In this document: positions 1 to 6,046 of the stretch, piece by piece
Numbering within the stretch: position 1 is the stretch's first letter
Layout of the letters: every line of letters begins with the position of its first letter
Origin: Candidatus Aenigmatarchaeota archaeon
GTDB lineage: Archaea; Aenigmatarchaeota; Aenigmatarchaeia; QMZP01
Assembly: GCA_030673725.1 (NCBI GenBank)
Contig: DAOVIL010000039.1
Location: forward strand, 1 to 6,046
DNA: 6,046 nt
Direction of reading: 5' to 3'
Notes under the pieces: generated by a model
The model's database searches: none
What the model was told of the DNA's origin: nothing
What the model saw: only the letters and a program-made list of their open reading frames with translations
Program-made: the position numbers and the translations under genes

Positions 1-904
1 CGAAGACATCTCAGTCTCTGTCACTGCCTTCGACAAGGCCAGTGAGACGGTCACCCTGTCCAGGACCACGATTGCCCCAACCACAGGCGTTCCTGGCGCC
101 CCCCAGTCCACATACAAAAAGGACGACACTGTATGGCTCTTCCACAACAACAGGGCGGTGAATGGGGTTGTCCAATCGGACCCCCTATGGGACGGTCAGA
201 CGCACCTGCATTCGATAAGGGTGACCGAATCAGAAGACAACTCTGTAACAGGCTTCCTGAATAACGTGAAGACGGAAGAGATAGAGGGCGCCGGGGACTA
301 CCCGGGCAGCGCAGCCCTCGCGCCGCCGACCTCACTTGTAACGTCATACAGCCCAGTCACAGATAAATTGAGCTTCCAGTGGAACCCATCACCGACTGAC
401 CAAGAACACTTCGATGGCTTCAGGTTATATTATGACTCAACGAACTACTGGACTATAGCAAAGGACAAGACATCGCATACTGTGACCAACCCTGACGCAA
501 AGTCATACACTTTCAAGTTATATTCATACAGGGGCGACTATGAATCCATTGGACGCCAGATGGAGGAGCGCATAATCCTCCCAGCGCCGGCGAGCGTGAA
601 CGCCGTGCATGACGTGTCAACTCCGCCCAAGGGCTACATACTCCTGACTTGGAGTGCTGTGCCGAACAGGTATAGATACGACATTAGCTGGACTGGGCCT
701 CCAGGTCCAGGTAGTCCTGACCCCACGATGGGCTTCCCCACTAACATAAATGCGGAAAGTTATGCATTCGTGCCCCAGTATTTCGGCACGTACACGTTCA
801 AGATATACGCATCAACGGCAGCTAATGAGCCTGGTAAGCCCGTTGTAATCTCAGTCAACTGCTTGGATGCGGGCAGCGGCACTTTCAACTGCGTGAAGCA
901 GTGA
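1..904 (+). CDS. Secreted surface protein with tandem fibronectin-III-like domains (5' end missing)
   Basis: The reading frame is open from base 2 with no start upstream, so the gene enters from the left edge; 300 residues are visible before the TGA at 902-904. A GTG at 158 is in frame, but coding continues upstream with the same beta-strand-rich, Thr/Ser/Val-rich character, so it is not taken as the start. Visible residues 1-100 look like part of a beta-sandwich. Residues of about 105-193 and 195-286 look like two fibronectin-III-like domains: each opens with a Pro-rich strand (APPTSL, LPAPASVNAV), has a central Trp (SFQWNPSP, LLTWSAVP), and ends in a Tyr-rich strand (SYTFKLYSY, TYTFKIYAS). 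The tail carries Cys287 and Cys297, which could form a disulfide. There is no C-terminal membrane helix, unlike the next two genes, so the product is probably secreted or anchored by its unseen N-terminus. Function is unknown; adhesion or cell-wall binding is inference. The domain calls are by eye. Confidence 0.75.
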   Translation, partial: EDISVSVTAFDKASETVTLSRTTIAPTTGVPGAPQSTYKKDDTVWLFHNNRAVNGVVQSDPLWDGQTHLHSIRVTESEDNSVTGFLNNVKTEEIEGAGDYPGSAALAPPTSLVTSYSPVTDKLSFQWNPSPTDQEHFDGFRLYYDSTNYWTIAKDKTSHTVTNPDAKSYTFKLYSYRGDYESIGRQMEERIILPAPASVNAVHDVSTPPKGYILLTWSAVPNRYRYDISWTGPPGPGSPDPTMGFPTNINAESYAFVPQYFGTYTFKIYASTAANEPGKPVVISVNCLDAGSGTFNCVKQ

Positions 905-914
905 TTTTTATTCT
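905..914 (+). promoter_or_regulatory. T-rich element: possible TATA box of the downstream gene and/or terminator of the upstream gene
   Basis: The only spacer between the two + strand genes is 30 bp and begins with TTTTTATTCT. Its centre lies about 26 bp before the ATG at 935, where an archaeal TATA box should sit for a leaderless transcript. No Shine-Dalgarno sequence precedes that ATG. Archaeal transcription also stops at T-runs, so the same tract could end the upstream transcript. Co-transcription of the two genes is equally possible. The match to a canonical TATA box is only moderate. Confidence 0.35.
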
Positions 915-934
915 GGCTGAACCAATACTATAAC

Positions 935-2386
935 ATGCGTTTAGCGCTTGCTGTTGCTCTGGTCTGCATTGCCATACTGGCTGCCCCAGCTGCAGCCCTT
1001 CCTTCCAGCATGTATATGTCAGTTCCCAATGAGACCATAAAATGCTTCGACATAACCCTTCCGGACGACACCGGCGCCATACTGAAGGGTGAGGCAGAGT
1101 ACAGGCTCCAGATGGACCCGCCACCTTATGACACCTGGTCCGACCTCTCAGACCAGATAGTCAGGACAGACGAGAACAACACTGTGGTGATACCTGTCTG
1201 CTTCCGCTCCTTCGGAAGGGAGATAGGCACATGCGGCAAGCCCTTCTCCCTGAGCATATCCTCTGACAGGACCCCCACCAGGACAGTGGTGGGAGGGGTA
1301 TGCGTGTCCACATACCATGATGTGGACTCAGGGCCTAGCCTGAAGAAAGGCGAGAGCGCAAACAAGGGCCTTAACGACAACAATGACGTCATCTCCATGG
1401 CATTCAAAAAGCCGCTCCAGTACGCGCTTCCAGGGAGCCAGGCAACATTTACCCTTCAGCTCCAGTCCCATGCCACCACGACTGTCGACATCACTGTGGA
1501 TTCCAATACCACTGTCTCCCCTGTCAGGTCAAGCCTGACCACAAGCAAGGCGGCCCCAAAGAGGACGCTCACGCTTACAGTCACTGCCCCGGAAGAGGCT
1601 GGGGAGTATGTGATAGATGTGGCAGGTAAGGTAAAGAGATGCACAGGAACCCACTGCATGAAACATGCATCAACCACCCTTGTCGTGCAGGACACCCTAC
1701 CGGAAGAAGGGGGATTCATGTTATTAGTCTTCCCTCCCAACCTCAACTTGAAAGATCTGGAGCCTGTGCTTTACGAGGTCACTGTGTTCAACAATGGGCC
1801 TCCAGGAAGCTTCTCCATCACTGCAGACTTCCCGGACGGGCTTGAGACGAACTTCGTGCCAGAGACTTTGGATGTGGAAAGCGGTGGGGACAAATCAGTG
1901 ATACTGACAGTGACGCCCAAGAAGGTTTCCACTCTCTACGAGATGGAGTTCACTGTGGAGAAGGACGGCATGAAGAAGGCAGCCACAGCCTACCTCTCCA
2001 CCAATGAGCTGCTGACAGACGCCTTTAGGGAGGCTGACGGGGTGAAGGTACTGGGAGACAGCAGCGTGGACAAGGATGTAGACGAATCCCTGGAGGGCTT
2101 CTTCGAGAGGTACCAGAGCAGGGAGTACGGGGATGAATTAGAGACCTATGGGGATTTGAAGGCCAGCCTGGCCAACGCCAGGGAGAAGGCCACAACAGCC
2201 CAGCAGCCTACTGACATTACACCCACCCCGCCAGGGCCGGGAGTCCCAAGTGGGGGAATAGACCTCACGCTTATAATAATCATAATAGTCATCGTGGCAG
2301 GGGTTGCGATAGCCGCCTTCTTCCTCCTAAAGAAGAAAGGTGGCGGAAAGGAAGAGGCAAAGATACCTGAGCTTGAGCGGGTTTAA
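935..2386 (+). CDS. Type I membrane-anchored surface protein, beta-sandwich ectodomain with C-terminal TM helix
   Basis: The 483-aa product starts at an ATG followed at once by a signal peptide: Arg2, a hydrophobic core at about 3-17, and a likely cut after the AAA near residue 21. The mature N-terminal region (about 22-130) has four Cys (37, 89, 100, 123) that could form two disulfides. Residues of about 153-253 form a beta-rich domain with a Cys236/Cys241 loop. Residues of about 258-355 resemble the NEW3/CARDB-like sandwiches common in archaeal surface proteins (VTVFNNGPPGSFSI, then a late VILTVTP strand). A charged, probably helical stretch (356-420) and a Pro/Thr/Gly linker (422-442) lead to a membrane helix at about 443-465 with an Ile run. 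A KKK stop-transfer signal and a short charged tail follow, so the bulk faces outside. N-X-S/T sequons occur at Asn32, 81 and 191. The ligand is unknown. The 3' end converges on the next gene 35 bp away. Confidence 0.85.
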   Translation: MRLALAVALVCIAILAAPAAALPSSMYMSVPNETIKCFDITLPDDTGAILKGEAEYRLQMDPPPYDTWSDLSDQIVRTDENNTVVIPVCFRSFGREIGTCGKPFSLSISSDRTPTRTVVGGVCVSTYHDVDSGPSLKKGESANKGLNDNNDVISMAFKKPLQYALPGSQATFTLQLQSHATTTVDITVDSNTTVSPVRSSLTTSKAAPKRTLTLTVTAPEEAGEYVIDVAGKVKRCTGTHCMKHASTTLVVQDTLPEEGGFMLLVFPPNLNLKDLEPVLYEVTVFNNGPPGSFSITADFPDGLETNFVPETLDVESGGDKSVILTVTPKKVSTLYEMEFTVEKDGMKKAATAYLSTNELLTDAFREADGVKVLGDSSVDKDVDESLEGFFERYQSREYGDELETYGDLKASLANAREKATTAQQPTDITPTPPGPGVPSGGIDLTLIIIIIVIVAGVAIAAFFLLKKKGGGKEEAKIPELERV

Positions 2387-2406
2387 TTCTTAGAAGTTGT
2401 AGACTG

Positions 2407-2436
2407 GAAGAGGCAAAGGTTTCAGTATTCCTCTTC
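2407..2436. repeat. Inverted repeat between the two convergent surface-protein genes
   Basis: GAAGAGG at 2407-2413 and CCTCTTC at 2430-2436 are perfect 7-bp arms separated by 16 bp. The left arm is in the 35-bp spacer and the right arm is in the last codons of the - strand gene. A weak shared 3'-end hairpin is possible. No long T-run accompanies it on either strand, so a terminator call is not justified. Confidence 0.25.
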
Positions 2437-4155
2437 AAGCTCCTTCTCGAGCTCTTTTTTGCCCTTTTTCACCTTGGTGAAGTAGAACCACCCTGCGACA
2501 GCCATTATGGCTATCAGGGCGACTATCAGTATTATGGGCACTGTCATGTCCCCTCCTGCAGGCGCGGCTGGTGTGCTTGGCGTCGGGGCCAGTGCAGCTG
2601 CGGCAGCCACTGATGAAAGGGCAGCTATCCTGCCCCTGGCGCCCTCAAGCTCCCTCTTGGCGAGCTCATAGCTGCCTGCATCGAAGTCGCTCTCTGCGCT
2701 GTCAAGCCTGGATGTTATGTCGTCTATCAAGCTTGATATAATCGGGTCTGCCTCCTGGGCGGCTGTCAGGCTGAGCTCTGCTGACTCCAGCTCATCCTTT
2801 GCGTCCTCTATCTGGGAGCTCATGTCATCCTCTATGTCCAGGCCCACAACTATGGTAGCCGGGCCTGCTGTGCTGGTTATCTTGACAGCTCCTGTGTAGA
2901 CGCCGCTGACTGTGGGAGTGACAGTAACCGTGGCTGTCCCTGTGCCTGCAGCCATAACTGTGGAGGGCAGCTCCACTGTCGCTATCGTGGATATCGCGCC
3001 GCTGAGCGTATAGCCCAGGCTTGTCGCATCAGAATCTGCGTCATTAGTGATTGTGAAAGTCCTGCTCAGCTCCTCTCCAGCCACCCCGCTGGCTGTCCAG
3101 ATGGCTGGAGCCACTGTCAGCTCCTCTCCTGCGGCGACTGTCGGGCATGTTACTGCGCCACCATCTATCAGGGACACCCTTATCTGGAAAGGAAAGGTTC
3201 CCAGGACAGTACTGCCTGACTTTATCTCAGCGTCACCATTCAGCCTAAGGTCTGTCTGGGAGCCCGCAAACTTTACTGTGAAGAATGTGCTCTCATTCGT
3301 GCCAAGGTTGTCCTTGTCCAGCACTATGTCCAGGTAAGTGTCCAGAGCATCCGGGATGCTGACAGTCAGGTTGGTCACAGACCCTCCCAGGTTGCTGAGC
3401 TTGAAGCCGGTCTGCTGGTAGGTCTGGCCTTTGTTTATGAGCCAGTATACCTTTACCTCATCTGCCTGAAGCGCGGTAGGCCCTGTGGGTGCCCCAGCCT
3501 CGCCTACTGTAATCCTGGCAAGGGAGCTTCCCCAGTCGCTGTTGCCTGTAAGCGCCCCCCAGAAGGAGATGTAATACTCTCCCTGCTCCAGGTCAACGTT
3601 TCCTGTGAACCTGTCTGTGATTATATTATAATCAAGCTGCCGGTTCACATGGACAGGGGTGAGGTCCATCTTATGGGCAGAGTAGTACATTGCAGTGGGG
3701 ATGCCGCCCTTTGAAGAGACCACCATGTAGACAGTGTTGCCTGTCACCTGTATGGTGGGGGAGACTGATATGCCCCCTATGTTGACCTGCTCTGTCAGGT
3801 TGGTCTTGGTCTTGTACTGGTCAATCGCCTCCACGAACATGGTGTAAGGCGAGAGGCCTATAGTGGAATACTCGAACGGCACAGGCCCGCATGTGGACTT
3901 GCTGTCAGAGCTGGAGAAATAACAGATGAACCCGTCATCTGTCCTGGGGAAGAGACCGTATGCGTTCTCCACGCCTGGCACTGTCCAGCCCACCCTTATG
4001 GACGCGCCGTCCCCTGCGTCAGCCACAGCCAGGAAGCTTGAATTGACTGAAAGCACAGGAGGTATGAACGTGACATTCGGGGTCTTGAGCGCATGCGCCC
4101 CGGGCAGTGATAACAGGAAAAACAGCACTATGGCAGAAAACAGCAACTTGTTCAT
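2422..4155 (-). CDS. Type I membrane-anchored surface protein with helical stalk and C-terminal TM helix
   Basis: The 577-aa product begins with a signal peptide (Lys3, a hydrophobic core 4-18, likely cut after AHA near residue 22). The ectodomain is beta-rich: two N-terminal domains (about 24-128 and 129-220, with Cys78 and Cys89), a sandwich at about 232-330, and a NEW3/CARDB-like domain at about 345-442 (FTITNDADSDATSLGYTL, then TATVTVTPTVSGVYTG). Residues 445-515 are heptad-like and charged, with the AESDFDAGSYELAKREL type of helical hairpin often found as a stalk before archaeal surface anchors. An Ala/Pro/Thr linker (516-536), a membrane helix (about 538-560), a basic KVKKGKK and an acidic ELEKELEEEY tail follow. 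Sequons occur at Asn27, 38, 119, 262 and 287. The order of parts matches the convergent gene next door, though sequence identity looks low. An S-layer-associated or binding role is inference. Its TATA box lies in the 37-bp divergent spacer. Confidence 0.85.
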   Translation of the reverse strand: MNKLLFSAIVLFFLLSLPGAHALKTPNVTFIPPVLSVNSSFLAVADAGDGASIRVGWTVPGVENAYGLFPRTDDGFICYFSSSDSKSTCGPVPFEYSTIGLSPYTMFVEAIDQYKTKTNLTEQVNIGGISVSPTIQVTGNTVYMVVSSKGGIPTAMYYSAHKMDLTPVHVNRQLDYNIITDRFTGNVDLEQGEYYISFWGALTGNSDWGSSLARITVGEAGAPTGPTALQADEVKVYWLINKGQTYQQTGFKLSNLGGSVTNLTVSIPDALDTYLDIVLDKDNLGTNESTFFTVKFAGSQTDLRLNGDAEIKSGSTVLGTFPFQIRVSLIDGGAVTCPTVAAGEELTVAPAIWTASGVAGEELSRTFTITNDADSDATSLGYTLSGAISTIATVELPSTVMAAGTGTATVTVTPTVSGVYTGAVKITSTAGPATIVVGLDIEDDMSSQIEDAKDELESAELSLTAAQEADPIISSLIDDITSRLDSAESDFDAGSYELAKRELEGARGRIAALSSVAAAAALAPTPSTPAAPAGGDMTVPIILIVALIAIMAVAGWFYFTKVKKGKKELEKELEEEY

Positions 4156-4157
4156 AC

Positions 4158-4165
4158 TATATAAT
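4158..4165 (+). promoter_or_regulatory. TATA box for the XPF-like nuclease gene
   Basis: TATATAAT lies 28-35 bp before the nuclease ATG at 4193 and only 2 bp from the start codon of the divergent surface-protein gene. Archaeal transcription usually begins about 25 bp after the centre of the box, which predicts a start near 4186 and a leader of only a few bases. No Shine-Dalgarno sequence precedes the ATG; the bases before it are AATAATATTATT. Confidence 0.6.
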
Positions 4166-4175
4166 TGTTACCCTC

Positions 4176-4181
4176 TATATA
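4176..4181 (-). promoter_or_regulatory. TATA box for the - strand surface-protein gene
   Basis: TATATA, extended by AATAATATTATT on the side distal to this gene, has its centre about 24 bp before the start codon at 4155-4153. That is the spacing expected for a leaderless archaeal mRNA starting at or next to the A of ATG. A purine-rich GAGGG lies too far from the ATG to act as a Shine-Dalgarno sequence. The box is palindromic, so orientation rests on spacing alone. Confidence 0.6.
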
Positions 4182-4192
4182 ATAATATTATT

Positions 4193-4882
4193 ATGCAGTC
4201 AGAAAGGAGCGTACAGACCACACTGAAAGGTGGAGGTATCACCATCCTGGCAGACACAAGGGAAGCAGGCTCAAGGGTCTTAGGCTTCCTCCAGGAGCAT
4301 GACGCTGACGTCAGGCAGGTCCAGCTGAAGGTGGGCGATTACATCTGCTCTGACAGGGTGGCAGTGGAAAGGAAGACTACGCAGGATTTCCTCCAGTCCA
4401 TCTTTGACCAGAGGATATTCACCCAGATGGCTGAGCTGAAGGAATCCTACAAGCGCCCCATACTTATCATAGAGGGGGACATAGAGCATTTCTCTGAGAG
4501 GAACATCAGCCCCAACTCCATAAGGGGCGTTCTGGCCTCGATAGCGATAGATTACCAGATCCCCCTGCTCTGGACAGCCAGCCAGAAGGAGACAGCAGGC
4601 CTGATATACTGGATAGCAAAAAGGGAGCAGAAAGGCGAAAAGAGGGAGCTCCAGGTCAGGGCCAGCAAGAGGGCCAACGGCATAAGCAGGCAGCAGGAGT
4701 TCCTGGTGGCAGGGCTGCCCCATGTGTCCAACATACTGGCAAGGAGGCTTCTGGGCCACTTCAAGACGCCCAGGAAGGTGTTCTCGGCAAGCGAGCCCAA
4801 GCTGAAGAAAGTGGAAAAGATAGGGAAAGAGAAGGCAAGAAGGCTGTCAGAGGTTCTGGACACCCCCTACAAGAAATCATAA
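4193..4882 (+). CDS. XPF/Hef-family structure-specific endonuclease (ERCC4 nuclease + HhH2), no helicase domain
   Basis: The 229-aa product cuts branched DNA (3' flaps, forks) in the families that share this layout. The ERCC4 nuclease domain spans about 15-145: ILADTRE gives Asp21, VGDY gives Asp49, and VERKTTQD supplies the ERKxxxD signature (Glu59, Arg60, Lys61, Asp65), so the metal-binding catalytic set is intact. A charged linker (143-165) precedes a tandem helix-hairpin-helix module (about 168-225), with hairpins at AGLPHVSNILARRLL and VEKIGKEKARRL, for dimerisation and DNA binding. The size fits the short crenarchaeal-type XPF; euryarchaeal Hef carries an extra N-terminal helicase, absent here. 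The ATG at 4193 is chosen because the frame stays open upstream only as antisense to the divergent gene, and because a TATA box lies 28-35 bp before it. I see no clear C-terminal PCNA-binding motif. The last 6 bp overlap the end of pyrG. Confidence 0.93.
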   Translation: MQSERSVQTTLKGGGITILADTREAGSRVLGFLQEHDADVRQVQLKVGDYICSDRVAVERKTTQDFLQSIFDQRIFTQMAELKESYKRPILIIEGDIEHFSERNISPNSIRGVLASIAIDYQIPLLWTASQKETAGLIYWIAKREQKGEKRELQVRASKRANGISRQQEFLVAGLPHVSNILARRLLGHFKTPRKVFSASEPKLKKVEKIGKEKARRLSEVLDTPYKKS

Positions 4883-4889
4883 CTTCTTG
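4870..4889. repeat. Small inverted repeat over the overlapping convergent stop codons
   Basis: CAAGAA at 4870-4875 and TTCTTG at 4884-4889 are perfect 6-bp arms around an 8-base centre. The centre holds the - strand stop (4877-4879) and the + strand stop (4880-4882). It could form a short hairpin in either mRNA. Both arms also encode the ends of the proteins, and archaeal termination does not normally need hairpins, so a terminator role is only a possibility. Confidence 0.3.
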
Positions 4890-6046
4890 CAGGCTTCCAG
4901 GAAGCCATTGAAGAGCGGGCTGGGCTGCAGCGGCTTTGACGTGAATTCTGCATGGAACTGCGTGCCCATCATGAACGGGTGGCCAGGAATCTCGAATATC
5001 TGCATTATCCTCTTATCAGGCGCCATGCCTGAGACCACCATGCCCCTGCTTTCCAGCTTGTCTATGTATTTTGTGTTCATGTTCCACCTGTGCCTGAACC
5101 TTTCCCTGACCTTCTTCTTATTGTAGAGCTTGTGGGCAAGCGTGCCTTCCTTTATCATCATGTCGTGCCCCCCCAGCCTCATGGTGCCGCCCAGGCCCTC
5201 TATCTCCTCCTGCTCAGGGAGTATGCATATGACAGGCTCCTTCGTATCAGCGTCGAACTCTGTGCTGGTGGCACCCTTTATGCCGCACACGTTCCTGGCG
5301 AACTCCAATACGCCTATCTGGAAGCCGAGGCACAGCCCCAGGTATGGTATCTTGTTCTCCCTGGCGTACTTGGCGCACAGTATCTTGCCCTCTATCCCCC
5401 TGGAGCCGAAACCCCCGGGCAGTATGATGCCGTGCACGCCCTTCAGGGCGTCTGCTGCGTGCTTATCATTCTCTATCTTGGTGGTATCTATCCATTTTAT
5501 CTTCACCTTGGCGTTGAGGTAGGGAGCTGTGTGCTCCAGTGCCTTCAGTATGGACATGTAGGAGTCGTGGACCCCTGTGTACTTGCCGGACATGGCTATG
5601 ATTATCTCGTTCTCGGCGTTTTCTATGTGCTGGACAAGCTCCTCCCATTCCCCCCATTCTATGGTGGGTGTCTTGGAGGTGAGCCTGAGCAGCCTGGACA
5701 GCTCCCTGTCCAGTCCGGAGTTCTTCAGCTGGATAGGCACCCGGTGTATGTTGTCTGTGTTGCTCATGTCAATCACCCTGTTGACAGGGACGTTTGAATA
5801 CACGCTGAGCTTCTCCCTTATCTTCAGGCCGACTGGCTCGTTCGCCCTGCACACTATTATGTCAGGCTGTATGCCCAGTCCCATAAGGGCCTTGGTGCCC
5901 AGTTGGGCTGCCTTGGACTTCTGCTCCCCCAGCGCCGGCGGGCTGAGCACGTACGTCAGGGCGACGAAAACGACCGACCCCTCCCCTTCCTCGTACGCCA
6001 ATTCACGCAGGGCCTCGATGTAGAACGCGTTTTCGATGTCGCCGAC
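4877..6046 (-). CDS. pyrG: CTP synthase, C-terminal 389 residues (N-terminus outside window)
   Basis: PyrG makes CTP from UTP, ATP and glutamine, the last step of pyrimidine nucleotide synthesis in the cytosol. The visible part opens at VGDIEN, matching the VGDIES motif about 135 residues into E. coli PyrG, whose Glu binds Mg. The in-frame TTG at 6001 is internal, not the start. The rest of the synthetase domain runs to about residue 120 (GIQPDIIVCR, NVPVNRVIDM). The class I glutamine amidotransferase domain follows from about 150: PGGFGSRG oxyanion-loop region, nucleophile Cys239 in GLCLGFQ, GGTMRLGG, RHRW, and His365/Glu367 in FHAEF, where FHPEF is usual. The triad is intact. The segment that is KTKPTQHS in E. 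coli reads KSKAAQLG here; Lys, Lys and Gln are kept, but Pro-Thr and His are lost. The gene ends without the short C-terminal extension of the E. coli enzyme. It converges with the nuclease gene and shares 6 bp. Confidence 0.96.
   Translation of the reverse strand, partial: VGDIENAFYIEALRELAYEEGEGSVVFVALTYVLSPPALGEQKSKAAQLGTKALMGLGIQPDIIVCRANEPVGLKIREKLSVYSNVPVNRVIDMSNTDNIHRVPIQLKNSGLDRELSRLLRLTSKTPTIEWGEWEELVQHIENAENEIIIAMSGKYTGVHDSYMSILKALEHTAPYLNAKVKIKWIDTTKIENDKHAADALKGVHGIILPGGFGSRGIEGKILCAKYARENKIPYLGLCLGFQIGVLEFARNVCGIKGATSTEFDADTKEPVICILPEQEEIEGLGGTMRLGGHDMMIKEGTLAHKLYNKKKVRERFRHRWNMNTKYIDKLESRGMVVSGMAPDKRIMQIFEIPGHPFMMGTQFHAEFTSKPLQPSPLFNGFLEACKKL

Noticed and set aside
158..904. GTG at 158 as the true start of the first gene
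   Set aside because: The frame is open to the left edge with protein-like, beta-rich sequence, and nothing resembling a promoter or Shine-Dalgarno sequence precedes the GTG.
3926..4192. An 89-residue N-terminal extension of the nuclease reading frame starting at 3926
   Set aside because: It is antisense to the signal-peptide end of the divergent surface-protein gene and crosses both TATA boxes. The ERCC4 domain starts after the ATG at 4193, which has its own promoter spacing.
4280..4863. Two - strand open frames opposite the nuclease gene
   Set aside because: Both are antisense to the conserved nuclease and HhH domains and lack coherent protein features.
5090..5797. A 235-codon + strand open frame
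   Set aside because: It is wholly antisense to conserved pyrG sequence including the amidotransferase domain. Its translation is Leu/Tyr/Gly-rich with no recognisable motif, typical of a shadow of a GC-rich gene.
4877..6001. TTG at 6001 as the start of pyrG
   Set aside because: The 15 codons upstream to the window edge encode the conserved VGDIEN motif and helix of CTP synthase, so the TTG is an internal Leu.
1..6046. CRISPR array, insertion sequence, tRNA/rRNA gene, or defence/toxin system
   Set aside because: No regularly spaced repeats, transposase motifs, paired terminal repeats or tRNA-like folds were seen. All gaps are under 40 bp and all five genes are explained as surface proteins, a repair nuclease and CTP synthase.

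Overview
The window is a gene-dense piece of an archaeal genome: five protein genes and almost no intergenic DNA. Three things point to archaea. There is a stand-alone XPF/Hef-type (ERCC4 plus helix-hairpin-helix) nuclease. There are TATA-box promoters placed for leaderless transcripts, with no Shine-Dalgarno sequences. There are large secreted beta-sandwich proteins held by one C-terminal membrane helix, with heavy use of AGG (Arg) and ATA (Ile) codons. The lineage cannot be fixed from this sequence; a small-genome or DPANN-type archaeon is a guess.

Layout: (1) 1-904, + strand, is the 3' part of a secreted protein ending in two fibronectin-III-like domains. (2) 935-2386, + strand, is a 483-aa type I surface protein with signal peptide, beta-sandwich ectodomain, helical stalk, Pro/Thr linker and C-terminal membrane helix. 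(3) 2422-4155, - strand, is a 577-aa protein of the same plan, convergent with the previous gene. (4) 4193-4882, + strand, is a 229-aa XPF/Hef-family nuclease, divergent from gene 3 across a 37-bp double-TATA spacer. (5) 4877-6046, - strand, is the C-terminal 389 residues of CTP synthase (PyrG); its start lies outside the window. Its stop codon overlaps the end of the nuclease gene.

The first three genes form an envelope or cell-surface cluster. The last two are housekeeping genes for DNA repair and pyrimidine nucleotide synthesis. Nothing links the two groups functionally except the shared divergent promoter between gene 3 and the nuclease.

No RNA gene, CRISPR array, insertion sequence or recognisable defence system is present, and no gap between genes exceeds 40 bp. 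The points most worth a second look are the matched pair of anchored surface proteins, the interlocked leaderless promoters, and an abrupt change of CpG and codon use inside pyrG near position 5930. A variant nucleotide-binding motif lies next to that change.
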